Below, one piece after another: positions 17,074-24,318 of a DNA stretch of 33,948 bases (its first letter is position 1; each line of letters opens with the position of its first letter). This DNA is from Alkalicoccus sp. (lineage in GTDB: Bacteria > Bacillota > Bacilli > Bacillales > Salisediminibacteriaceae). The DNA is taken from contig REBZ01000070.1 in assembly GCA_007692495.1 (NCBI GenBank), forward strand, positions 1-33,948. Reading direction: 5' to 3'. A program made the translations under genes and the position numbers. Below the pieces are notes generated by a model. The model made no database searches, was not told the origin of the DNA, and worked only from the letters and a program-made list of their open reading frames with translations.

Positions 17074-17337
17074 ATGGGGATTCAAAAAAGTACGGATTCA
17101 TCGAGTCTGGCAGAAGTCATCGACCGCATACTTGATAAAGGAATTGTCATTGACGTATACGCCCGTATCTCCGTGGTAGGCATTGAGGCGATTACAATCG
17201 AGGCACGAGTCGTCATTGCCAGCGTGGATACATGGCTGCGCTACGCCGAAGCTGTAGGTCTGCTTCGGGATGAAGTGCAGGGCGAGATTGATGCGGATCT
17301 TTCCGAAGACGGAGAAAAGCAGCTCAGCTATTTTTAA
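17074..17337 (+). CDS. gvpA: Gas vesicle structural protein GvpA, copy 2
   Basis: This second 87-residue GvpA starts 70 bases after copy 1. It is identical to copy 1 over most of its length; it has Ala instead of Leu at residue 39 in [11 protein letters not shown], Ala instead of Ser near 74, and a different tail ([11 protein letters not shown] against [11 protein letters not shown]). The DNA shows two runs of 35 identical bases separated by stretches with many silent differences. AAGGAGAGGAG precedes the ATG, 12 bases from its last G. It is probably co-transcribed with copy 1, since no terminator separates them. Paired GvpA paralogues occur in other bacilli, but normally within a full gvp cluster. 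Confidence 0.95.
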   Translation: MGIQKSTDSSSLAEVIDRILDKGIVIDVYARISVVGIEAITIEARVVIASVDTWLRYAEAVGLLRDEVQGEIDADLSEDGEKQLSYF

Positions 17338-17416
17338 AAACAGTTTCGAATGAAAAAGAAGTGCCATCAGCAGATTGTTAGTTATCGGAAGTCGATTTAT
17401 GAGGGAGGGATGTATA

Positions 17417-17590
17417 ATGTCAGACAGCAGCAGAGATAAAGCCGAAGGAAAAGGAAGCCAGGCTAAGGGAGTAATGAAAGAAAAGACTGGAAAAGCAGTG
17501 AAGGACGACAAGATGGCCCGGGAAGGTACAAAAGAAAAAGCGAAAGGCTATGCAAAGGAAAAAAAGGGAGAAATGAAAGATAACCAATAA
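17417..17590 (+). CDS. CsbD-like general stress protein
   Basis: This 57-residue, Lys/Glu/Gly-rich protein has the CsbD pattern of repeated helical segments (GKGSQAKGVMKEKTGKAVKDD, then EGTKEKAKGYAKEKKGE). CsbD-like proteins are small soluble stress proteins of unknown mechanism, under SigB in Bacillus subtilis. The ATG at 17417 is used because GAGGGAGGG precedes it; the frame extends upstream to 17375 without a binding site. It follows gvpA copy 2 by 79 bases and ends in a very strong terminator, so the three genes may form one stress-type unit. Confidence 0.82.
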   Translation: MSDSSRDKAEGKGSQAKGVMKEKTGKAVKDDKMAREGTKEKAKGYAKEKKGEMKDNQ

Positions 17591-17644
17591 AACTTACTCA
17601 AAAAGCTGCCCGCTGTGAAAGCGGGCAGCTTTTTGAGTAAGTTT
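17590..17644 (+). terminator. Very long perfect terminator hairpin after csbD
   Basis: A perfect 24-base-pair stem closes a seven-base loop (TGTGAAA). The stem contains AAAAAGCTGCCCGC and GCGGGCAGCTTTTT, so either strand can terminate. It also lies downstream of the minus-strand YeiH gene and may serve both. Confidence 0.9.
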
Positions 17645-17763
17645 GCATTATTGAATAGCTCTTCCTGTAATTATTAAGCTTCCGTGCTCAATAAAGGTCT
17701 CGCGTAAGGTGTAAGCAGGGAACTGGAGACATAAAAAAACACTTTTTCGACTTTATAAGGATA

Positions 17764-18867
17764 TTAAATCCATCCTCCGAGAAGTGAGACCATTACGAGA
17801 CTGACAAGAGACACAGTCACAGCCGCAATGATGCCAACGATCAACGGCCGGATACCGAGTTTACGAAATATAGCTAAATTTGTTGAAAGACCGACAGCGG
17901 CGAGTGCTGTGCTGAGAAAGTACGTTGTACCAGCGTGACTGATTCCCTGCCATAACGCAGTCCATATATTTGGGGACAGCAGACCAAAAGCGAGGTTTGT
18001 GCTTTCTGCCGTAGTATCTCCAATAGTCCGGACAACAGCCATGAGAAGAAAGCCGATAACAAAATAAGGGAACAGCTGGCGGAGGGGTTTCTGCTTTGTC
18101 TCGGCGCGGCTGTTTCTGAAATATAAATAAGACATGAGAGGTACTACAGCAATCAAAAAGGCGTTGCGCGTCAGTTTTGTGACGGCTGCTGTATCGACCA
18201 CCTGCTGGGAATCGTAAAGCTGATCGTAAATAAGCGAGGCACCGATTACCTGAGAGGTGTCATGAATAGCGGTGCCGAGAAATAGGCCTGCACGAACCGG
18301 GTCTCCGCTGAAAAAAGTATAAGCGAGATAAGGATAAAGAAACATACTTGCCATACCGAATAAAGTGACAATAGCTACGGCGTAAGAAATTTCCGGTTCT
18401 TTTGCTTTAATAGCAGGAGCAGTTCCCATTATGGCTGTAATACCGCATATGCTGGTCCCGACTGCAGTGAGGGTTCCCAAGCTCCGCTGCTGGTTCAGAA
18501 GGCGGGCAGCCCATAAAGTTGTTACTAAAGCTGCAGTAATACACATAATAATAATAGGAAGGCCCCAGGCACCGAGAGTAATTACATCGAGAAGGCTGAG
18601 ACGGAGACCAAGGAGAATGATGCCTGCTTTCAGTACTAAACTCATTGCAAATGAAATTCCTTGTGCAAAAACGTCATTAACACCGATCGTATTGCGGATA
18701 ACGACTCCGAGAAGGACAGCTGTAAAAATAGCGGATAGTGGATTTTCCCCTTCCGTAATTCCAGTGATCTCAAGCAGCCGTCCTGCAAGGTCCGTTATCA
18801 GCAGAGCGGCCCCCATTAGTGCAATACACAAAACGAGGCCCGGGATAATAGCTTTTAATTTGTTCAT
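17764..18867 (-). CDS. YeiH family membrane protein, putative sulfate exporter (UPF0324)
   Basis: This 367-residue protein has about ten membrane helices. Family landmarks are NPLSAIFTAVLLGVVIRN, the GIILLGLRLSLLDV segment, LGTLTAVGTSICGITAI and the AIHDTSQVIGASLIYD motif. YeiH proteins are predicted to export sulfate or related anions, but this is not well proven. GAGGAG lies 11 bases before the ATG. It is 33 bases downstream of the racemase gene on the same strand, and the two may be co-transcribed. Confidence 0.88.
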   Translation of the reverse strand: MNKLKAIIPGLVLCIALMGAALLITDLAGRLLEITGITEGENPLSAIFTAVLLGVVIRNTIGVNDVFAQGISFAMSLVLKAGIILLGLRLSLLDVITLGAWGLPIIIMCITAALVTTLWAARLLNQQRSLGTLTAVGTSICGITAIMGTAPAIKAKEPEISYAVAIVTLFGMASMFLYPYLAYTFFSGDPVRAGLFLGTAIHDTSQVIGASLIYDQLYDSQQVVDTAAVTKLTRNAFLIAVVPLMSYLYFRNSRAETKQKPLRQLFPYFVIGFLLMAVVRTIGDTTAESTNLAFGLLSPNIWTALWQGISHAGTTYFLSTALAAVGLSTNLAIFRKLGIRPLIVGIIAAVTVSLVSLVMVSLLGGWI

Positions 18868-18900
18868 AATTTAAGAAACTCCTCAAAATATCAATCTAAG

Positions 18901-19602
18901 TTAATTAGTATTGTCCCTCAGAGAAAAAGCAGCTGCTTTTTCCGAATGAAGAAGTGTTGTATCGAATAGGATTAAATGGGTGTCCTGCGGACGGAGGAGC
19001 AGCGACAGCTCTGTACAGCCTAAAATAATACCCTGCGCACCACGGTTTTCCAGGTTATGAAAAATATCAAGGCAGGCTTCTTTGGACGATTCTTTCAGTT
19101 TTCCGAGGCAGAGCTCGTCAAAAATTATTTTATGTAATGTATGCTGTTCCTGTTCTGATGGCACAATGGTCTTAATTCCATATTTTTTCATACGCCTGCT
19201 GTAAAAAGTCTCCTGCATCGTAAAAGACGTTCCTGTGAGGCCGACTGTCTGAAGGCTGCGCTTCTGAATGGCTTCAGCGGCTGCATCTGCTATGTGAATA
19301 AACGGGACATTAATAGAGCTTTCAATTGCTTCAGCTAATTTATGCATCGTATTCGTACACATTACAACAGCTTCCGCTCCGGCTTTTTCCAATTTAACAG
19401 CAGCTGAAATCAACCTTTTTTCAAGCGTTTTCCAGTCGCCTTTCTGCTGCAGAAGAGCAATTTCTGCAAAATCAAAAGAATGAATAATACAGGAAGCAGA
19501 ATGAAGGCCTCCAAGTTTCTCCTGAATTGCTTTATTTATAAGCCGGTAATATTCGCTGGTAGACTCCCAGCTCATCCCTCCGAGCAGTCCGAGTGTTTTC
19601 AT
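18901..19602 (-). CDS. Aspartate/glutamate racemase family protein
   Basis: This 233-residue protein starts MKTLGLLGGMSWEST, the classic beginning of aspartate racemases. The two catalytic cysteines, which act as paired acid and base, are present in VVMCTNTMH and ILGCTELS. It should interconvert L- and D-amino acids (Asp or Glu), feeding cell-wall or D-amino acid pools. AGGAGGAG precedes the ATG. A YeiH transporter follows closely on the same strand. Its substrate among Asp, Glu and hydantoin-type compounds is not certain. Confidence 0.92.
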   Translation of the reverse strand: MKTLGLLGGMSWESTSEYYRLINKAIQEKLGGLHSASCIIHSFDFAEIALLQQKGDWKTLEKRLISAAVKLEKAGAEAVVMCTNTMHKLAEAIESSINVPFIHIADAAAEAIQKRSLQTVGLTGTSFTMQETFYSRRMKKYGIKTIVPSEQEQHTLHKIIFDELCLGKLKESSKEACLDIFHNLENRGAQGIILGCTELSLLLRPQDTHLILFDTTLLHSEKAAAFSLRDNTN

Positions 19603-20101
19603 CTTTAATCTCCTCCTGAAAGTTTCAGATGAACGTAGTTAAGCTTTCTCCGCGGCAGGTGAAAAGAGCCGCAGACATCCACGGAGCTTTAACAGAGACA
19701 TTGATGCAATTAAAACTGCACCATAAAAAATGAAAATATCCAACGCTGTGTAACGAAGACGGGGACACCCGGAGGATCAGTGCGGTTCGAGGATCCATTT
19801 TGGCGGACTGTTCTCCCGCCAAAATTAGTCGAAAACAAGCCCTTAGGTAAGCCCCGCCGGGAGTGCAGCAGCGTTATGTCCATTTCATAAATGAGTTATT
19901 TTCAAGGCAGCCTGCGGGAAAAGTACAAGTAACAGCTTAGCACAAGAACAGTTTATCACGACAGGTAATCTTACATTTTTCTCAGAGTCTGTTTATTATA
20001 AAATGAATTTAATACACGTTCTGCAGAATGCAGAGAAGAAGCGTACAGACGCAAATGGAGGGGGCCGGTGGAAATATTTCAACTCATAGAGTACACGTTT
20101 A
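19603..20101. other. 500-base gap with composite repeat copy B
   Basis: The gap holds the partial composite repeat at 19643-19911, including a small inserted palindrome at 19795-19822. The last 190 bases before the prenyltransferase stop show no gene, terminator or repeat that I can support. Confidence 0.5.
19643..19911 (+). repeat. Composite intergenic repeat R2, partial copy B
   Basis: The segment has the same order as the complete element at 25359-25770: GCTTTCTCCGCGGCAGGTGAA, then GAGCCGCAG, CGGAGCTTTAACAG, GAAAATATCCAACGCTGTG and GTGCAGCAGCGTTATGTCC. It ends in the shared terminal TATTTTCAAGGCAGC (19897-19911). The left end with its terminal repeat is missing. An extra insert of about 70 bases carries the palindrome ATTTTGGCGG...CCCGCCAAAAT. 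Confidence 0.75.
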
Positions 20102-21028
20102 TTAAACAAAAATACCAAGCCACAAAGCAGTGAATACTGCGAGAAGGAGCAGTTTCTTTTCGCAGTCCGTTACTTCATGGACGTTTTTAGGATCAATGTT
20201 TCGGATGAGAAAAAATGATACTGTAACGGCACTCATCGCACCAAAAGCGGCTGCCGGGCGGTCCCAGACCATCCATGAAATTGGAATTACAGTAAGCAGG
20301 AGATAACCTGAGGCAGGAAAGCGGGAGGCGGAATAACCGAATTTCTGAACTGCCCAGACTACCGTTGTTTTTTTTGCAGGTTCCGCGCGTTTGTCTGCTT
20401 TTATATCAGGAATATGATGGATCATCACCCAGGCAAGACAGAATAGCGCGTTCACCAGACCATTCTGCCATGCCCATACTGGTATCGTTCCAAGTGCAAT
20501 CCAGGGGGCGGCTGTGCCAAGAAGGAGAATGGAGGGGAACAGGCTGAACCATTCTCCGAAGAAAGGCCGATAGCTCAGCCTCAGTGGCGGCATGGAGTAG
20601 GAATAGGCTCCCCAGACACCGACTGTGAGAAGTACTGCTGTTTCTATTCTTCCGGCAATAATGAATACTGCTGCCAAAGCGAGCAGGACAGAGGCGAGAA
20701 GGACACCAATTTTCTTTAATCCTTCGGGTTTCATAGCCCCTGTCTGAAGCACACGGCTTCCCCCGGATAAAAGTGCAGGGCTCCACTGGTCTGTCCCTGA
20801 TTTGTAATCTGTATAATCATTAAATGCATGAGTAAGTACACCGTGCACAGCAAAAGCTGCGGTAATTAACATAATAAAAAGAAGTGCAAGATAACCCGGG
20901 GTAAGGTCTGTATGAAAAAGTAAAGGGAGCATACTGGACAGAACAGCAGCAGCACTGGAGGAAATAACAGCGGCAGACCGGAACAGCATACTCCACTTTT
21001 TAATGAACCCCGCGTTTAAAACAGTCAT
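20102..21028 (-). CDS. UbiA-family prenyltransferase (MenA-like)
   Basis: This 308-residue protein has about nine membrane helices. The first Asp-rich motif is HAFNDYTDYKSGTDQ (NDxxD), binding the prenyl diphosphate through magnesium, and the second is HHIPDIKADKRA. LLSGGSRVLQTGAM follows the first motif as in MenA, so a 1,4-dihydroxy-2-naphthoate polyprenyltransferase-like role in menaquinone synthesis is plausible, though other acceptors are possible. The ATG at 21028 has GGAGG seven bases upstream; a TTG one codon earlier is too close. No other men gene is nearby. Confidence 0.85.
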   Translation of the reverse strand: MTVLNAGFIKKWSMLFRSAAVISSSAAAVLSSMLPLLFHTDLTPGYLALLFIMLITAAFAVHGVLTHAFNDYTDYKSGTDQWSPALLSGGSRVLQTGAMKPEGLKKIGVLLASVLLALAAVFIIAGRIETAVLLTVGVWGAYSYSMPPLRLSYRPFFGEWFSLFPSILLLGTAAPWIALGTIPVWAWQNGLVNALFCLAWVMIHHIPDIKADKRAEPAKKTTVVWAVQKFGYSASRFPASGYLLLTVIPISWMVWDRPAAAFGAMSAVTVSFFLIRNIDPKNVHEVTDCEKKLLLLAVFTALWLGIFV

Positions 21029-21186
21029 CAATCTCCCTCCTTACTTGATATACAAGTTTCCCCGGTAAGGCCTCCTGAAAACTCCTGTTACCAGCTGCGC
21101 ATCACTAATTATTTGTTCAGATGTGGTTAAGTTCGTCGCTCTTCCGCAAGCATAGTGAAAAAGCTTCGTACTCCAATAAAAACAAT

Positions 21187-21302
21187 TTAAACTAAAAGAC
21201 TTTATCTATTAAAGACCTTACTACCGGCTTTTTCAGTGGATGAACCCGTTGAAATAAACCAGCAGATAAGTGTATGCCCCTTCCTGGCGTAAGAACCCGA
21301 AG
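21187..21302 (-). repeat. Dispersed ~110-base repeat R1, copy 2 (inverted)
   Basis: The reverse complement begins GGGTTCTTACGCCAGGAAGG and ends GATAAAGTCTTTTAGTTTA, aligning along its length with 495-612. It is more diverged than copies 1 and 3 are from each other. Confidence 0.65.
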
Positions 21303-21420
21303 TTTAAACAAAGCCTTTATTTTAAATAAGCAGTTATTTTCATGCGGGGACAATGGCTGATCAGAAGATAAAAATTCTGCCTGAGAAAGTAAATTAAATA
21401 TTCAGAAAAATACATAAGTA

Positions 21421-21429
21421 TGTTATAAT
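21421..21429 (+). promoter_or_regulatory. Extended -10 promoter of the small basic protein gene
   Basis: TGTTATAAT matches the extended -10 consensus exactly; the -35 position (TTCAGA, 17 bases upstream) is weak, as is common for extended -10 promoters. Confidence 0.45.
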
Positions 21430-21547
21430 GAACATAAGTAGACGGGTAGTCCCTTTTCCTTTAAATAGAAATATTCCCTGTGGAGGTGCATAAGCAGCGT
21501 CCGGCAAACAGCCGCTTGTTCTTTTACTTTACCGGAGGTGAGGAAGG

Positions 21548-21745
21548 ATGAAGCAGAAAGAAAGAAAAACAAAACATTTCTTTACTGTTGACCCGAAGGA
21601 GCGCTTTAAAGGTACGTGGATGCGTATGCAGGCAAGAAAACACAGAAATGATTACATGGAAAGAGGGAGACGCGGTAGATACGGTGAACCGCCGCCGCTG
21701 CGTAAAAGCAGGGAGAACGACGAAAGAGAACCCCGCATCAAGTAA
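21548..21745 (+). CDS. Small, very basic protein of unknown function
   Basis: This 65-residue protein contains roughly 40% Lys plus Arg with scattered acidic residues, one FF pair near the start (KHFFTVDPKERFKG) and a C-terminal GRRGRYGEPPP stretch. It has no Cys and no membrane segment. The composition suggests nucleic-acid or ribosome binding or disorder, but no family is recognised. The ATG is preceded by CGGAGGTGAGGAAGG. The gene has its own promoter-like site and a terminator downstream, both supporting expression. Confidence 0.65.
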   Translation: MKQKERKTKHFFTVDPKERFKGTWMRMQARKHRNDYMERGRRGRYGEPPPLRKSRENDEREPRIK

Positions 21746-21807
21746 AAAGATTTATGCTGAAGGAGTTGTATGGCAGGTGTCTTTTCTGAATAAAAGCAAG
21801 CAGTCCG

Positions 21808-21845
21808 GCGCATCAGGAAAGTATTCCTGGTGCGCTTAGTTTTTT
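21808..21845 (+). terminator. Terminator after the small basic protein gene
   Basis: GCGCATCAGGAA pairs with TTCCTGGTGCGC (21808-21835, one G-U pair), followed shortly by a run of six T. Confidence 0.8.
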
Positions 21846-21899
21846 GCGGCTGCTTGAATTAGATACATATTAAGCTGATTCTCAGAATTTTAAGAAAAA

Positions 21900-23264
21900 C
21901 TATGTTCCAGGGGGCTCCTGTTCCACCCTTTTCTGGACAATGCGCAGCCTCACATAGAAGCCTGCGGCAGCACATGTCAGTCCTAAGGTGATGCCGACCC
22001 AGAGACCAAACGGGCCGAGGGGAGACCAGACGGAAAGGCTGTATCCTGCAGGTATTCCAATTAACCAATAAGAAATAAAAGCAGTAATAAAAGGAATTTT
22101 CACATCCTTGTAACCGCGAAGCACTCCCTGAAGACCGGATTGGGCAGCGTCGGAAAGCTGGTACACGATGGCGATGAGAAAAAACTGGGAAGCAAGCAGT
22201 ACCACTTCCCGGTCGGACGTATAGAAGTAGGATATCTGCTCGCGGAAAAGGAATAAGAATACTGCACCGAACGCCAAAAAGCCAATACCGCCAAAAACAC
22301 CGAGCCGTCCGTAGGATTTCGCTGCTTCAAATTTTCTGCCGCCTACAGAGAATCCGACAACGATTGTCAGTGCCATGGATATGCTCAAAGGGATCATAAA
22401 GATCAGCGTCGTGAAACTAAGCGCAATTTGATGAGCGGCTACAGTTACTGTCGTGAACAAAATCCCCATGAGAAGCGTAACTACAGAGAATATACTTGAT
22501 TCAAAGAAGATGGACAGGCCAATCGGAATTCCGATACTGAGCTGTTCCTTCCATTTTTTCCATGAAGGTTTCACCCAGGAAACGAAAACGCGGTAATGTC
22601 TTAATTCCGAAACGCGGAACGTCATCCATAGACTGAAGAAGAAAATAATCCAAAATGTTCCGGCTGTAGCATAACCTGCGCCGATTCCACCGAGTTCGGG
22701 AAGTCCAAAATTCCCAAAAATAAACCCATAGTTCAGCACAACATTAAAAGGCACGGCCGCAACCGTAATAATCATCGTCAGACGGGTGAATCCCTGCCCG
22801 TCGAAAAAGTTTCTCAGAACATTTGCCAAAAACAGCGGAATAATACCGATCGATAAACCGACAAGGTAATGAAAAGCAATGTGCTCCACTGCTGGATCGA
22901 GATTCATAACAGAAATCAGCGGCTGCAGGCCGGCCGCCCCTGCCGCGAGTACAAGCAGTGCCATTGCAAAAGCCAGATACAGCGCCTGGGTAATGTTGTC
23001 ACTGATTTTGTCCTGGCGGCCGCTGCCGACAAGCTGGGCAATAATAGTAGTTACAGCAAGAAGAATACCGTTCATTCCTGTGAAAACCGGCATCCATAAG
23101 TTCGATCCTATCGCTACGCCTGCCAGATCGTTTGTCCCGACCCGCCCTGACATAATCGTATCGACCAGGTTCATAGCAAATAAGCTTACCTGTGTAATCA
23201 TGATCGGCCAGAGGATCCGGAGAAAAAGCTGTATTTTTTCTTTCCTGGAATCTACGTGTCTCAT
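21900..23264 (-). CDS. MATE family multidrug/sodium antiporter
   Basis: This 454-residue protein has about twelve membrane helices, the normal size of NorM-type MATE exporters. It starts with a short charged segment, then LRILWPIMITQVSLFAMNLVDTIMSGRVGTNDLAGVAIGSNLW, the conserved N-lobe beginning, and has two symmetric halves. It should export cationic compounds in exchange for Na+ or H+. The start at 23264 is chosen because CAGGAG lies six bases upstream; the longer frame (from 23315) has no binding site. It is monocistronic. Confidence 0.92.
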   Translation of the reverse strand: MRHVDSRKEKIQLFLRILWPIMITQVSLFAMNLVDTIMSGRVGTNDLAGVAIGSNLWMPVFTGMNGILLAVTTIIAQLVGSGRQDKISDNITQALYLAFAMALLVLAAGAAGLQPLISVMNLDPAVEHIAFHYLVGLSIGIIPLFLANVLRNFFDGQGFTRLTMIITVAAVPFNVVLNYGFIFGNFGLPELGGIGAGYATAGTFWIIFFFSLWMTFRVSELRHYRVFVSWVKPSWKKWKEQLSIGIPIGLSIFFESSIFSVVTLLMGILFTTVTVAAHQIALSFTTLIFMIPLSISMALTIVVGFSVGGRKFEAAKSYGRLGVFGGIGFLAFGAVFLFLFREQISYFYTSDREVVLLASQFFLIAIVYQLSDAAQSGLQGVLRGYKDVKIPFITAFISYWLIGIPAGYSLSVWSPLGPFGLWVGITLGLTCAAAGFYVRLRIVQKRVEQEPPGT

Positions 23265-23448
23265 AAGTTTCTCCTGTTCCTTATCGATAGAATAAATAAT
23301 ATGTAAGAACTGCATTCTATTCTAACAAAAAGAAGCAGAAGAAGCTCTAAAAGCTGATGCGGCAGCGTAAGTCTGTATTTGTTTATTGGTTAAGTTATTA
23401 TCATTCCAGTCATTGTTTAAGCTCCTGTGCTGCTCCCGAAGAGATGAT

Positions 23449-23550
23449 TCTGAGGCGATAAAGAACGAGGCGTAGATTAGTTTCGATGGAAGAAATCAGC
23501 TGAGGCCGGCCCGCCGGGGAAACGTCTTAAAAGGCGAAAGCAGGGAACTG
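23449..23550 (+). repeat. Dispersed repeat R3, copy 2
   Basis: GAACGAGGCGTAGATTAG, GGAAGAAATCAGCTGAGGCC and GGCGAAAGCAGGGAAC align with the reverse complement of 29426-29540 and, in the first half, with 809-866. No protein frame is shared by the three copies, so this is a non-coding repeat. Confidence 0.65.
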
Positions 23551-23579
23551 CATGTGTATATAAACAAATTTTAAGAAAA

Positions 23580-23623
23580 AAAAGCACAGAAAGGTCCTTA
23601 AATAAGAGCCTTTCTGTGCTTTT
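23580..23623 (-). terminator. Terminator of the amphi-Trp protein gene
   Basis: AAAAGCACAGAAAGG pairs perfectly with CCTTTCTGTGCTTTT. On the minus strand it runs into a long T tract. It lies about 100 bases after the gene's stop. Confidence 0.8.
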
Positions 23624-23723
23624 AAAGTTAATCTTTTGTTAAATCACATTGTTTTTGGTGGGAGAACGGAGACTTTTCTGATACTACAAGAGATGCCAAG
23701 CGGAAGGAAGGGAGCTGTCACTT

Positions 23724-23996
23724 TTATTTAATATTCAGTGATTGACTGCCTTTATCATCAGTACGCCAGTCGAGTTCAATCTCAAAAGAATGTTTAGCTC
23801 CCTTAATAGTGTACTTGTACTCTGCTTCCACCTGTTCGGAAGGGGCGATGACAATTTCCTCTTCATTATGCAGGAAAGTGAATTGTTTGTTCTCTTTTAA
23901 TTTTTTAGCGATGTTTTCCAGCATATCTGCAAATTCGTTCAGACGTTGATGCTCCTCATGGTCAATCAGTACTTCTGTAACTGGTTTTTCTTTCAT
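23724..23996 (-). CDS. Amphi-Trp domain-containing protein
   Basis: This 90-residue acidic protein has an N-terminal helix (HEEHQRLNEFADMLENIAKKL) followed by strands FTFLHNEEEIVIAPS, VEAEYKYTIKGAKHSFEIELDW and a short tail. The alternating, amphipathic FEIELDWRTD strand matches the amphi-Trp domain family, small proteins known mainly in haloarchaea and some bacteria, with unknown function. AAGGAG lies ten bases before the ATG; an earlier out-of-frame ATG stops at once. It is monocistronic. Confidence 0.78.
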   Translation of the reverse strand: MKEKPVTEVLIDHEEHQRLNEFADMLENIAKKLKENKQFTFLHNEEEIVIAPSEQVEAEYKYTIKGAKHSFEIELDWRTDDKGSQSLNIK

Positions 23997-24088
23997 AACA
24001 TCACTTCTCCTTTTTTCGTTCTTTATTATAAGTATTCCCCGACCTTAGACGAGGGAAACTCCTAACATCTCCAGACAGGTTATAAAGA

Positions 24089-24130
24089 AAATCTGCTGAA
24101 AAAGAATTTTTCTAAAACCTCAGCAGATTT
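24089..24130. other. Hairpin in the divergent region before the YhfP-like gene
   Basis: AAATCTGCTGA (24089-24099) and TCAGCAGATTT (24120-24130) form a perfect 11-base-pair stem with a 20-base loop. It lies upstream of genes on both sides, so it is not an obvious terminator; it may be a relic or a leader structure. Confidence 0.5.
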
Positions 24131-24318
24131 CTGCTTGAATGCCAATTATTTCCCCCAAAAACGCACGTCGTTGATCTCTCCGGCTTTCCGGACCTGATTT
24201 TCTTCTTACCTGCAGTAAAAATAGGCATAGAGTCAGACAAATCAGGGAAAGGCTACTAACAGACTGCCTGTAAAGATCGGCAGAAATCTTTCAGCCAAAC
24301 ATTCAAGGAGGCATCTGT

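Larger units (their letters stand above)
21029..21547. other. 520-base divergent gap with repeat R1 (inverted copy)
   Basis: The gap lies between the prenyltransferase (-) and the small basic protein (+). It holds the inverted R1 copy at 21187-21302 and an extended -10 promoter at 21421-21429. A leader of about 115 bases before the small gene contains short GC-rich inverted segments but no riboswitch that I recognise. Confidence 0.5.
23265..23723. other. 460-base gap with repeat R3 copy and a terminator
   Basis: The gap contains the MATE upstream region, a copy of repeat R3 (23449-23550) and the terminator of the amphi-Trp gene (23580-23623). No gene is supported. Confidence 0.5.
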
